From Cupriavidus sp. IDO (GTDB lineage Bacteria; Pseudomonadota; Gammaproteobacteria; Burkholderiales; Burkholderiaceae): 63,257 nt of DNA. The position numbers and the translations under genes are program-made. Numbering within the stretch: position 1 is the first letter of the stretch; every line of letters begins with the position of its first letter. Under the pieces are notes generated by a model that saw only the letters and a program-made list of their open reading frames with translations, ran no database searches and was not told the DNA's origin. Of the stretch, positions 8,957-17,481 are shown in pieces. The DNA lies in NCBI RefSeq assembly GCF_000812465.1, contig NZ_JWMA01000054.1, positions 1 to 63,257 on the forward strand, read 5' to 3'.

Positions 8957-9820
8957 CTAGTGACCGCCTGCCCTCCATAGATCAAGCTCTCGAATCCATT
9001 TTTCGGCGTTAGGCAAGCTCATCGAGTGCCTCAGCTCCGTCATATCATCAGCAAAGGCCGATGCCTTACTCCGGATCGGTGCAAGCTCCTCGGAAGTTCG
9101 ATATGGAACGTCGTCCAAAAGGGCCAGGAACCGCGCAGGATAGTCATCCAGTTCAAACTGATGTACTTTCTCGAGACGTTCCAGATAGGCGTGCCCCAGA
9201 TTTATCTCTGCGGTAAGCCTCATAAACTCAGGGTCATTCGGGCTGAGTGGCTTTGGAAGTGCACTTCTCAGCTGATCCAGCGCGCGAATTCTCTCCGACG
9301 TGAAGCTGTGCATGGGGTCGGTAAATGTACGCACTAGGTCATGGCAATGTGTCTTTGCCCACGGCCTAAGAGCTTTCGAAATCGTTGCGGCCTCAGAACC
9401 CATCGCTTGCATGGTCGAGCGAATCCGCTGAGCTAGCTCGTAGCTCTCCCTAGGTCTCGGTGCAGAATCCCACCTTCCCATCTTGCTATGAAGATCGACA
9501 AGCGTCTCGCCGGTGATTTCTGCAAGTTGCCGTAGCTTACGGAGCGCCTCATCAGCTTGCTCGATTTTTTGATCTAGTTTGCGAGTTTTGGCTTCGATAC
9601 CGAAGCCTTTGAGCGACTCAAACCGGTCAATGGTTGCTGCAAGAACTAAGACAAGTCCTGCCGTAAGGGACGTCGCCGCAGCAGCAACGTCACTGCGAGC
9701 AGCAGAAAGGCTTCCAACAGCGAGATTTACAGCGCCGGCGGCGAAAAGACCCAGATTCGCCAAGCCGTAGAGAATACGTTGAAGCCAAGAAGGAGCTCTG
9801 GATTGGCTTGATTCCGACAT
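8957..9820 (-). CDS. Two-helix membrane protein with coiled coil, hypothetical
   Basis: A 287-residue protein of unknown family. Two hydrophobic segments at about residues 16-38 and 45-66 form a membrane hairpin. They are followed by a charged, heptad-like region at about 68-105 (KTRKLDQKIEQADEALRKL) that should be a coiled coil. The rest is a soluble helical region rich in Arg, Asp and Leu. The start ATG has an AGGACG ribosome binding site. It lies 100 bases downstream of the PIN-like gene on the same strand, so the two probably form a unit: a membrane-anchored partner and a putative nuclease. Its function is unknown. Confidence 0.68.
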   Translation of the reverse strand: MSESSQSRAPSWLQRILYGLANLGLFAAGAVNLAVGSLSAARSDVAAAATSLTAGLVLVLAATIDRFESLKGFGIEAKTRKLDQKIEQADEALRKLRQLAEITGETLVDLHSKMGRWDSAPRPRESYELAQRIRSTMQAMGSEAATISKALRPWAKTHCHDLVRTFTDPMHSFTSERIRALDQLRSALPKPLSPNDPEFMRLTAEINLGHAYLERLEKVHQFELDDYPARFLALLDDVPYRTSEELAPIRSKASAFADDMTELRHSMSLPNAEKWIRELDLWRAGGH

Positions 9821-9920
9821 TTCCGTTCGTCCTATATGCTGTATTCTGAGAATGCGTAGCCACTGCGATCTATGTGTCGCTCGACCAATTGGGGCCGGTC
9901 GTTCGCGCGATCAATTACTC

Positions 9921-11162
9921 TCACATTTTTGCTTCCAATCGTCTCTCGATGGCGGCCGGCAAGTCGATGAGCTTGCTAACGACCGTGGTGTTCCACGGAA
10001 GCCTTGCATCTGAGATCGCGTTGGCCATAAATCCGTCCGCCCGGAAGATGTCCACGTGAGGCAGGTAGATGGCATGAAGTGTGTCACCCAGATCGCTTGC
10101 TCTGGGCTTTCGCCCCCCATTGGCCATGAGGGCAGATAACCTGCCTACGTGGCACACAATTCTAGCCACCGTAGCCAGGCTCGGGGTCCGCTCCCATGAA
10201 CACTGCGCTGACTCACCAAGCCGGATGCCAAAGGATTCTGCCAGATCGCACATCAGGGCCTTTGGTAGATTCTCTAGCACACTGTTTAATGCCTCCTTAA
10301 TGGCGCTCTTTGCCTTTTGGGATTCACCAACGCTCTGCAGAGTTTCGCAAGCCTTTCGTACAGCACTACTCGAATGGTGCAGTGCCGCGCGCAAAGCCTC
10401 GCCAGACTGCCGTAAAGACTGCGACAGCGGGGACGCTTGGTCCCACTTTCTCGCATACCAGTCAGCAAAGCAGCCTAAGTCAATCATTGAATTGGCGATT
10501 GCCTGGAGCGCTTGCTCTTTAGAGCCCAGCCCACACACGAAGCGGCCAACTTGGTCAAGCCCCTCGGGCGTTAGAGGAAACTGATCTAGTTCGCGGCGAA
10601 GATTTGGGTCACTGATGCCACTCAACGGTTTCCGCGAGGCATTGCGCAGCCGCCCTTTGCCATCAAATAATGCTTTCTTCGCCATCCGGCGCTCCGCGCG
10701 ATTGAGCGGCTTGCTGCTCAGTTCATCCTGGACGCTGCTCAAAAGGGATGGTATTCCAATCTCTAGGCCGTCCAAAGGCGGCATCCAATATCCGTCGTCC
10801 CTGTAGATCGATTGGCAACCCCACCGATCCGCTGACAAACCAGCCCCTCGAATCTCCGATTCGAACACAGAGGCTGGATCTGCAAACGAGGCGCTACCGC
10901 ACAGCTGTTGAATATGAAGTAGGCGATTTTTTGCTGCTTCCAAATCAGAAGATTCGACGGGGGCCGCCTCAATGACGTGCGCGAAGCTGAATCTGAGCTG
11001 GATTTCGCCAGTCGATTGCCACTCGAATAGGCGCCGCTCAATTTCGTCATGCTTGTCAGTTCGCTGCCTAGAATCTGATAGGACAGAGAAGTCGCTACTG
11101 TCCAAATACACAAGCAACGGCCCGGCAGCCTTACCCGCCATCAGTGGACGATTGTGGATCAT
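9921..11162 (-). CDS. PIN-like putative nuclease, hypothetical
   Basis: A 413-residue protein (406 if the second ATG at 11141 is used). The N-terminus LLVYLDSSDFSVLSD places an aspartate (D21) at the end of a first strand, as in PIN-domain RNases. The C-terminal segment around residues 356-376 reads SDLGDTLHAIYLPHVDIFRA followed by an Asp. This gives the spaced D360, D371 and D376 expected of the third and fourth acidic positions. A glutamate in SFAHVIEAAP could be the second. A long helical insertion fills the middle, far larger than in a VapC toxin. No membrane segment is visible. The fold call comes from motif spacing, not a search. It may act with the membrane protein just downstream. Confidence 0.6.
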   Translation of the reverse strand: MIHNRPLMAGKAAGPLLVYLDSSDFSVLSDSRQRTDKHDEIERRLFEWQSTGEIQLRFSFAHVIEAAPVESSDLEAAKNRLLHIQQLCGSASFADPASVFESEIRGAGLSADRWGCQSIYRDDGYWMPPLDGLEIGIPSLLSSVQDELSSKPLNRAERRMAKKALFDGKGRLRNASRKPLSGISDPNLRRELDQFPLTPEGLDQVGRFVCGLGSKEQALQAIANSMIDLGCFADWYARKWDQASPLSQSLRQSGEALRAALHHSSSAVRKACETLQSVGESQKAKSAIKEALNSVLENLPKALMCDLAESFGIRLGESAQCSWERTPSLATVARIVCHVGRLSALMANGGRKPRASDLGDTLHAIYLPHVDIFRADGFMANAISDARLPWNTTVVSKLIDLPAAIERRLEAKM

Positions 11163-11638
11163 TCGCGGCGACGCGTCAGGATGAGCACGTTCTGGTCGAC
11201 TTACTGATCGTCCCGTCCTTGCAGACCAGCTTGCTGCCGCTGCAATGCGAGACTCCCCCCTTACTGCCCGAGCATGGCTGCCGGCCACGGGCACTGGCAG
11301 CTTGACTTGCAATCGGCAAGCCTACCATCAACATCACACCTATATGTCGCATGTGCTCTCCTAGAAGAACTGAGAGTGTTCCGATCCACTGAGCGACTGG
11401 AAACCCTCCGTAAGACGGGGGCTTCCGGACCCACGCGCGTTGTCGAAGGCCACGAAAAATATCAATAAAATCAAAGCGCTATATACCCACCCTGATCTTG
11501 TCGCGTTAAAGCAAGACATAATCGTGCGAGAATGCTTCCGCTTCACAACTTCCCCTTGTACCAGCTGACGGGTTTTGGACAGGGGTAACAATTCACCAGG
11601 GTGGTGCTGGCAGGCATCGACATACATAGCAACTCAGC
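11163..11638. other. Intergenic between divergent genes
   Basis: About 475 bases separating the PIN-like gene (minus) from the TPR gene (plus). It is AT-richer around 11450-11530 (for example AAAAATATCAATAAAATCAA), a likely promoter area, but I cannot assign -35 and -10 boxes with confidence. A weak minus-strand open frame at 11361-11627 has a hydrophobic stretch but no ribosome binding site. Confidence 0.4.
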
Positions 11639-12874
11639 ATGAGCATTCAGAATAAGACCGATACGCTCGAAAAGGCGGGACATGAGAGCAAGAGCGCCGC
11701 AGCAGACAGCCCGAGTTCGGCCACTGCAGCAATGCGTGGGCCGGCATGGCCAAGGACATCAAACGGCGACACATTCTGGGTGCGCTTCTTCTCCCACTGG
11801 CTCCCGCTGTATACAATTGTCGGCAGCATCTGCTTCATTGCCGTCGCTAATCTGTGGCCCTTGGGCGCACGGAGAGCTGAGGACAAGGTGACTATTAGCC
11901 AGGCTGCGGCCCAAGCGGTGCCATCCATGCCCGCTGGCGCACCTGCATCCGCGGCACAAGTAATGCCACGTCAACTGAACGCGGGAACGTCGCAAACAAC
12001 TAGTCCGGCGGTGCCCAGCGCGCAATCAGCCAACTCGTCTTCAGAGGTCAAAGTCACAGACGTCGCTAAGATGGCTATCGATGTAACCAAAGAGCGCGTC
12101 GACATGATGAAGGAGAGCTATGACCGACAGTTCTCCTTACTAGCAGCGCTCGGAGCTCTGCTGGCATTTTTCGGCTTCAAAGGCATCGAATCCTTTTTTG
12201 CTGCGCGCGCCAAGGCACAGGAGACACTGGAGAAAGCGCAAAACGCGGTGCAGCAGGCAGAGGAGGCGAAGCGGGAAGCCGATGAGGCAAAACGAGAAGC
12301 CCAAGAAACAGTCCAGGCACTACACAATTTTGTCAAGACTAGGTATGCCCGCGACAACAATGCCGAAGTCAACGTCGCACATGGGATTGTGCTGCGAGAA
12401 ATTGCTGAGGTTTACAAGGAAGTCATGAGTCCTGAAAAGTTAGGACCGGTTGAGCGGACTCAGTTCGATGCCAACCATAAGTTCTATCTCCAAGAGAGCA
12501 AGAAATACTTGCTAAAGGTCACGGAGATGGAACGTGAAGACGACATGGACCAGAAAGTGATCTCCAAGGCCTATGGTCACTTGGCCATGGTCTACAAAAG
12601 ATTGGCTGATCCAGAACGTGCGCTGGAAGCTGTGCAGAAGGCGGTTAGGGCCAATGATGCCGACTATTCCGCCCATTACAACATGGCGTGCTACCACTGC
12701 CTGGTTGGCGAGCGCTCTTCAGGTGATGCGAGGGAAGAACACTATGCAGCTGCGCTGAAGAGTTTGGAGACCGCGATCTCCATGAATAGGAAGTTTGCGC
12801 GACAGGCCAAGGCAGATCCAGACTTGAAGTCGCTCGAAGCCGACCCCCACTTCGAAAAGCTCATTGCCAGGTAG
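11639..12874 (+). CDS. Membrane protein with coiled coil and TPR-like C-terminus
   Basis: A 411-residue protein of unknown family. A hydrophobic segment at about 53-73 is followed by an Ala/Ser/Pro-rich linker, a second hydrophobic segment at about 165-182 (LLAALGALLAFFGF), and then an Ala/Glu/Lys heptad stretch at about 188-232 that should be a coiled coil. The C-terminal third has tandem helical repeats resembling TPRs (AYGHLAMVYKRLADPERALEAVQKA, then SAHYNMACYHCLVG). This suggests a membrane-anchored scaffold with a protein-binding end facing the cytoplasm. There is no good ribosome binding site before the ATG. A terminator follows directly. It is divergent from the PIN-like gene, and a shared role is only conjecture. 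Confidence 0.7.
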   Translation: MSIQNKTDTLEKAGHESKSAAADSPSSATAAMRGPAWPRTSNGDTFWVRFFSHWLPLYTIVGSICFIAVANLWPLGARRAEDKVTISQAAAQAVPSMPAGAPASAAQVMPRQLNAGTSQTTSPAVPSAQSANSSSEVKVTDVAKMAIDVTKERVDMMKESYDRQFSLLAALGALLAFFGFKGIESFFAARAKAQETLEKAQNAVQQAEEAKREADEAKREAQETVQALHNFVKTRYARDNNAEVNVAHGIVLREIAEVYKEVMSPEKLGPVERTQFDANHKFYLQESKKYLLKVTEMEREDDMDQKVISKAYGHLAMVYKRLADPERALEAVQKAVRANDADYSAHYNMACYHCLVGERSSGDAREEHYAAALKSLETAISMNRKFARQAKADPDLKSLEADPHFEKLIAR

Positions 12875-12885
12875 GATCGGAAAGC

Positions 12886-12914
12886 AAAAAGCCCGCGAAT
12901 CGCGGGCTTTTCTT
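12886..12914 (+). terminator. Rho-independent terminator after the TPR gene
   Basis: Stem GCCCGCG/CGCGGGC (12891-12897 with 12901-12907) followed by TTTTCTT, just 12 bases after the stop of the preceding gene. Confidence 0.85.
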
Positions 12915-13427
12915 GTTGCGCACAGTGAGAACTGCGCTGGTTGAACGGTGGTTAGGGCATCGGCCGTACATCGATCATGTTCATACAATCCCTCACTGTG
13001 ACATGCGTCTATTGGTATAGTTTTTTGCGGAAAAATTCCAGCGAAACCGCAGCATCATACGAACTAGCACTTCGTTCGTCAACTTCGAGCACAGAAACGC
13101 CGCGCTCCCGTTCAATGTAAAGGTGCCTCGATGCCGTTGCAAGATGCAATGGCGATTTCCCTACAAGATTTGAGGGCTTCTTCGTCTGAAAAGTCACACA
13201 GGAACGGACGAGTGACGCAAACGGCGTCAAGTAGTGGCCGAAGTTACTTCGGCGTTGCCTACTAGCACCTCGCAGTCGACACCAAGAATACTAGCCACCC
13301 ATAAGTCACTTTCAAGAAACCGGGTATAAAACCGGGTATGCACCAACGGGCCGACGTTACGAGCCAAGTATCGGTGCGGATATACGGTACATCTGACGGT
13401 TCAACGTCTGAGCCTGGACGGAGCGCA
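12915..13427. other. Intergenic at the edge of the accessory block
   Basis: About 510 bases between two terminators. It contains a short minus-strand open frame (13009-13230) that looks like chance or a gene remnant, and a direct repeat CCGGGTAT-AAAA-CCGGGTAT at about 13320-13339. No tRNA, integrase or clear attachment site is visible. It marks the change from AT-richer accessory DNA to GC-rich core. Confidence 0.4.
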
Positions 13428-13456
13428 AAGAAAACCCGCAGCGATGCGGGTTTTTT
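13428..13456. terminator. Bidirectional terminator after the GDYXXLXY operon
   Basis: Stem ACCCGCA/TGCGGGT (13434-13440 with 13445-13451), flanked by AAAGAAAA on one side and TTTTT on the other. It lies 19 bases downstream of the minus-strand operon end and could work in both directions. Confidence 0.8.
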
Positions 13457-13474
13457 GCTTTCCGGGAGTGGGTC

Positions 13475-13975
13475 TTACAGCCCCTCCAGCCCCCTCCCCC
13501 TCAGCCCCACCAGCAACGCCTGCCCGCTTTCATCCACGCGAAACTCTCCATATTGCGCCTGCGCAAAGCGCTCCCCCTGCCCTTCCTGGAAGAAATAGGC
13601 GTCCGTCGAAACCTGTACCTGCACGCCGCCCCAGCGCGCCGGCACGTTCTGGAAGCGCAGCAGGTATTCACCCTCGGCCAACGGCTCATTTCCGTGCAGG
13701 CGGATAAAGCTCGCTTCGCCACGCGCGTCACGCCGGATCACGGCGACACCCTCGCGTCTGGCGTGGTCCGGCTGGTGCTCCTGCGCACTGCGGATCTGCG
13801 CGCCGATGGCGAAGTTCAGCGCCATGTAGTCGCCCTGCATCAGCGAGCGTGGATCGACCGGTGCCAGCTTGAGGTAGACCGTATCGCCGCGCGCCAGCAG
13901 CCGTTCCTTGCCGGCGATGCCGGCGGCGGCAAGAGCCAGCGTCAGCGCCCAGGCCACGAGTATCCAGCGTTTCAT
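13475..13975 (-). CDS. GDYXXLXY domain protein
   Basis: A 166-residue protein with an N-terminal hydrophobic signal/anchor (WILVAWALTLALAAAGIAG) and the family motif LMQGDYMALNFAI near residue 50. The rest looks like a small beta domain facing the periplasm. It is the last gene of a three-gene operon with DUF4401 and DUF2157 proteins and overlaps the upstream DUF4401 gene by four bases, indicating translational coupling. This trio recurs in proteobacteria and its role is not established. The start ATG at 13975 is set by the overlap. Confidence 0.85.
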   Translation of the reverse strand: MKRWILVAWALTLALAAAGIAGKERLLARGDTVYLKLAPVDPRSLMQGDYMALNFAIGAQIRSAQEHQPDHARREGVAVIRRDARGEASFIRLHGNEPLAEGEYLLRFQNVPARWGGVQVQVSTDAYFFQEGQGERFAQAQYGEFRVDESGQALLVGLRGRGLEGL

Positions 13976-15090
13976 GCGAACTCCTTTTCGCGGCCAGCGC
14001 GCGGCAGCCACTGACGGCACGCCAGCAACAGCAGCCCGGCGGCGGCGAGCGTCGCGGACTTGGCCAGCAAGGTCCAGTGCAGCGAGCTGTAGTACCAGAC
14101 AAAGCCGATGGCAATGGCGGCCACGCCGAGGCCCAGCCACGGCATCGAGGCGCGGCGCAGTGCGAGGCCGATTGCCAGGGCGCCGGCGCCGACGGCTGGT
14201 GCGGCGGCCATCAGCGCGCCGAATGCGACGGTGCCGAGCAACACTGCGCCACGGGTGACCGGGTCAAGCGCAAGCCGGCGACACTCGGCCAGCGCGAATG
14301 CGGCAAGCACGACGCAGGTCAGGCCGCCGGCAATCCAGTGCGAGCTCGCGTACCGTGCGGCGTTGATGCTTTCGAGGACGGACAACGGATGGCCGGCCCC
14401 GGTCACCAGCAAGGCGCCGCCCAGTGCGAACAGCAGCGTGGCATCGGCGGCGGGCTCCAGCAGTGCGTGCCGGCCTGCAGTGCAGATGCGTTCCTCAACG
14501 ATCACGAACCACGCCGCCAGCCCACACGCGGCCGGCACCAGCCAGCCGAGCGACCAGGGTAGGAGCAGCCACCCATGGCGCTGGGTGCCAGCCATCGCCA
14601 GGTTCAGCGCGAGCCCAAGGCCGATCCACACACCCAGCGCCGCCAGCAACCGGTGCAGCCGGTTGGGCACCAGCCAGTACAGGATGGCCTCCAGTAGCGC
14701 CACGCCGCTCCAGAAGGCAGCCGAATCGGCCATGCGCGCGACGCCCAGGGCTTCTGCCACGCCGAAAATCACCATCCCCTGCCCGCTCAGGCTGACCGCC
14801 AGTGCGAACTGCCCGATGGCGATGCCGCCGCTGCGCCGGTACAGCACGGCAGCCAGCGCGATCATCGCGATGCCGGTCAGCGCCATCGCCACGCCGTTTT
14901 CACGCGCTGCGACGAAGACCGTGCCGACCAGGAACAACTGGAAGAACAGTGCGCCGAGCCAGCCGGCGGCGCCCATCAGGAACCGTATGGCCCACGGCGT
15001 GCGAACCCTGGCGGGCAGCTCGCCCTGCACGTCGCCGTGTGCAGCCAGCTCCTGCCACAACGCGTGTTCGGCCTGCGAGGTATTGGTCAT
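13972..15090 (-). CDS. DUF4401 multi-pass membrane protein
   Basis: A 372-residue inner-membrane protein with about ten hydrophobic segments from residue 37 on (for example FLMGAAGWLGALFFQLFLVG). The N-terminus is soluble and contains LWQELAAHGDVQGELPA. It fits the DUF4401 family, which is usually found between DUF2157 and GDYXXLXY genes as here. It overlaps both neighbours by four bases, which fixes the start at 15090. The function is unknown. Confidence 0.82.
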   Translation of the reverse strand: MTNTSQAEHALWQELAAHGDVQGELPARVRTPWAIRFLMGAAGWLGALFFQLFLVGTVFVAARENGVAMALTGIAMIALAAVLYRRSGGIAIGQFALAVSLSGQGMVIFGVAEALGVARMADSAAFWSGVALLEAILYWLVPNRLHRLLAALGVWIGLGLALNLAMAGTQRHGWLLLPWSLGWLVPAACGLAAWFVIVEERICTAGRHALLEPAADATLLFALGGALLVTGAGHPLSVLESINAARYASSHWIAGGLTCVVLAAFALAECRRLALDPVTRGAVLLGTVAFGALMAAAPAVGAGALAIGLALRRASMPWLGLGVAAIAIGFVWYYSSLHWTLLAKSATLAAAGLLLLACRQWLPRAGREKEFA

Positions 15091-16115
15091 GATTGCTCCA
15101 GGGCTTGCAACCGCCACGCCCGCATCAGCCACGCGGCCGCCGCCGCGGCCAGGCCGATGGTCAGCAGTCCCAACAGCAGGAAGGCGCCGAAGTCTGACTT
15201 GCCCTCGAACAGCACCTTGCCGACGGCGGCAATCGCCAGCACGATGCCGGTCAGGCTGGCCAGGCTCAGCACCACGATGTCAAAGGCGCGCTGGCGGAAC
15301 CACCAGCCGAGCGCGGCCAGCGCCAGCGCGGCGAGCGCGAAGGCGGCGAGGTCGAAGCGGCTGGCAAACAGGCTCGCCATGCCGACCCAGCCGGCGTGAA
15401 TACACACCAGCGTGGCCAGGATGCGCGCGCCGGTCTGGCCGCGGAATCCCAGCGCCGGCGCACGCGCGCACAGCACGTTCCAGAGCGCCAGCTGCAGCAG
15501 CACGGCGCCCAGCAGCAGCAAGGTGGTGGTACGCGCGTAGCGGGCATCGAACAGCAGTTCGAACATCCCGCCCACGCCGAGCCGTACGCTGAAATAGCGC
15601 AGCAGCGCCACGTTGCCGGTCACGATGACCAGCCACCAGTGCGGCGCGGCGCGCGCCGCCAGCGCCCAGGGGACCGCCAGCAGCGTCCACAGCGCGAACA
15701 GCTGCCAGGCATCGGCGCCGGTCTGGTAGGTCTGCCCGATCACCGCGAGCAGCACGCCGGCCAGCACCTGCGCGCCGCCGAGCGCGGCGCGGCCGGCCAT
15801 GTCGCCAGACGGGCGGAACCACGCGAATACGGCCAGCAGGCTGACCGCACCGGCCAGCACGGCGAATTTCGAGAACTTGTGGAGGTCCTGCCAGTTGAAG
15901 GCAAAGAAGACGATCATGCCGGCGCAGAGCAGTACCGTGCCAAGCGCCAGCAGGGCGTGGTCGAGCCAGCGGTGCCAGTCGGCCACGCCTGGCTCAGCGC
16001 GGGCCCAGGGCTGGGCCACGCCTTCCGCGCGCAGCCGCCCCTGCTCGCGCCAGTCGGCCAGCGCCTGCCGGATGGCGCGCCGTTCGCCGGTAGCCGCTGT
16101 CGGAGTCATTGGCAT
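15087..16115 (-). CDS. DUF2157 multi-pass membrane protein
   Basis: A 342-residue protein. The first 70 residues are soluble, with RRAIRQALADWREQGRL and a tryptophan-rich WHRWLDHALLALG lead-in typical of DUF2157. About nine membrane helices follow. It is the first gene of the DUF2157-DUF4401-GDYXXLXY operon and its stop overlaps the DUF4401 start. The ATG at 16115 follows GAGGACGAGC; a second ATG two codons later is possible. The function is unknown. Confidence 0.82.
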   Translation of the reverse strand: MPMTPTAATGERRAIRQALADWREQGRLRAEGVAQPWARAEPGVADWHRWLDHALLALGTVLLCAGMIVFFAFNWQDLHKFSKFAVLAGAVSLLAVFAWFRPSGDMAGRAALGGAQVLAGVLLAVIGQTYQTGADAWQLFALWTLLAVPWALAARAAPHWWLVIVTGNVALLRYFSVRLGVGGMFELLFDARYARTTTLLLLGAVLLQLALWNVLCARAPALGFRGQTGARILATLVCIHAGWVGMASLFASRFDLAAFALAALALAALGWWFRQRAFDIVVLSLASLTGIVLAIAAVGKVLFEGKSDFGAFLLLGLLTIGLAAAAAAWLMRAWRLQALEQS

Positions 16116-16260
16116 GCTCGTCCTCGCGTGATCGATATGACATGCGACTTTAGCAAAGCGGTACCAATGCCGCATCTATGCTGACGGGGGAGACGGGCCG
16201 GCTATGCCCGCCCGGCGCCTGCCGGTATGCTGTGGCTTTTCGCTCCGCCAACACCCCCTC

Positions 16261-17028
16261 ATGACTCTCGGAATCCTTGCCGCCATCCACGATGAAGTCG
16301 ACGGCCTGGTGGCCGCCATGCACCACCGCGACAGCCGCGCCACCGTGCAGACCATCGGCATGCGCGAGTACCACGTCGGCCAGTTGCACGGCCAGCCCTG
16401 CGTGCTGGTGCTGGCGCGCATGGGCAAGGTGGCGGCATCGGCCACGACCGTTACGCTGATCCGGGAATTCGGGGTAAAGGAGATTGTCTTCACCGGCCTG
16501 GCCGGAGGCATCGGCCCGGACACCCACGTCGGCGACGTCGTCATCGCCGACCGCACTATCCAGCACGACCTGGATGCCCGTCCCTTCTTTGGCCGGCATG
16601 AAGTCCCGTTGCTGGAGCGCGCCGAGTTTCCCGCCGATCCGGCCCTGACCCGCGAACTGGAAACCGCCGCTGCCGGCTTCCTGCGGCTGGACCTGCCGAC
16701 GGAAGTGCCGCGCCCGGTGCTGGAACGGTTCGGCGTGGCCTCGCCGTCGCTGCACCGGGGCATGATCGCCAGCGGCGACCAGTTTATCGGCTCCCCGGAT
16801 GCGGTGGCCGAACTCCGTGAGCGCCTGCCGGGCCTGCTGGCCGTCGAGATGGAAGGTGCCGCAGTGGCGCAGGTCTGCCACGAATTCGGCGTGCCCTATG
16901 CCGTCATGCGGACCGTCTCGGACCGTGCCGACGACACGGCACATGTGGATTTCCCGGCATTCCTGAAAGACGTGGCGAGCCACTACTCGAGCGGCATCCT
17001 CCGGCGGTTCCTGGCAGCACGCGCCTGA
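16261..17028 (+). CDS. mtnN: 5'-methylthioadenosine/S-adenosylhomocysteine nucleosidase
   Basis: A 255-residue enzyme of the nucleoside phosphorylase fold that cleaves the glycosidic bond of methylthioadenosine and S-adenosylhomocysteine, recycling SAM by-products. Visible marks are the opening LGILAAIHDEVDGLV, GKVAASATT near residue 60, FTGLAGGIGPDTHVGDVVIA, and the purine/ribose site LAVEMEGAAVAQVC near residue 200. A catalytic Asp follows in RTVSDRADD. It is slightly longer than the 230-residue enterobacterial enzyme because of an insert at about 110-155. The promoter region is shared with the divergent DUF2157 operon. Confidence 0.85.
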   Translation: MTLGILAAIHDEVDGLVAAMHHRDSRATVQTIGMREYHVGQLHGQPCVLVLARMGKVAASATTVTLIREFGVKEIVFTGLAGGIGPDTHVGDVVIADRTIQHDLDARPFFGRHEVPLLERAEFPADPALTRELETAAAGFLRLDLPTEVPRPVLERFGVASPSLHRGMIASGDQFIGSPDAVAELRERLPGLLAVEMEGAAVAQVCHEFGVPYAVMRTVSDRADDTAHVDFPAFLKDVASHYSSGILRRFLAARA

Positions 17029-17077
17029 TCCGCATCAAATAGCGTTCAGATTTCCGACCGGTTCGTCAGGTCTGAAA

Positions 17078-17323
17078 TTACCGGCGGCGCCCGCGCACAG
17101 CGCCCCAGAGCCCGACCAGCACTGCAGACCCGACAATCGCCGCCACCCATCCACTCATCTGGCCGTCGATGAAAAGATGCAGCGCGCGGCCGCCGTAGAA
17201 ACCGGCCAGGGCGCCCGCCACCCCAAGCACCAGCGCGGCCGGCAGGGTCACGACCCGGCCGGCGGGATGCAGCTGGCGCGCCGCCAGCCCGACCAGCAAT
17301 CCCACGATCAACGTGCCCAGCAT
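17078..17323 (-). CDS. GlsB/YeaQ/YmgE-like small membrane protein
   Basis: An 81-residue protein with three hydrophobic, Gly-rich segments: LGTLIVGLLVGLAARQL, VVTLPAALVLGVAGALAGFYGG and WVAAIVGSAVLVGLWGAV. It ends with Arg residues. It fits the transglycosylase-associated/GlsB family of small stress-related inner-membrane proteins. The ATG at 17323 has an excellent AGGAGGAG ribosome binding site. It is convergent with mtnN and divergent from hemA. Confidence 0.78.
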   Translation of the reverse strand: MLGTLIVGLLVGLAARQLHPAGRVVTLPAALVLGVAGALAGFYGGRALHLFIDGQMSGWVAAIVGSAVLVGLWGAVRGRRR

Positions 17324-17481
17324 GCCCTCCTCCTGTGTTGTCCAAGGCACAGCCAGGAATGGCTGCGGCGTAACGATACTGCAGAAGCGGGCGCCCGCCA
17401 CGGCTTCCAGCAAAATGCGATCCCGGCGGTATAATGCGAATCGGCCCGGCTACGTTCCGGGCTGGTACCTGTCCCCCACAA

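Noticed and set aside
13009..13230. A 73-residue minus-strand open frame in the border gap
   Set aside because: No ribosome binding site and no family resemblance; too short to call.
13320..13339. Direct repeat CCGGGTAT-AAAA-CCGGGTAT considered as an attachment site
   Set aside because: No integrase, tRNA end or matching second copy at the other side of the block is visible in this window.
1..13456. Reading the whole left block as an integrated prophage
   Set aside because: No capsid, tail, terminase, integrase or lysis genes are present, only accessory genes.
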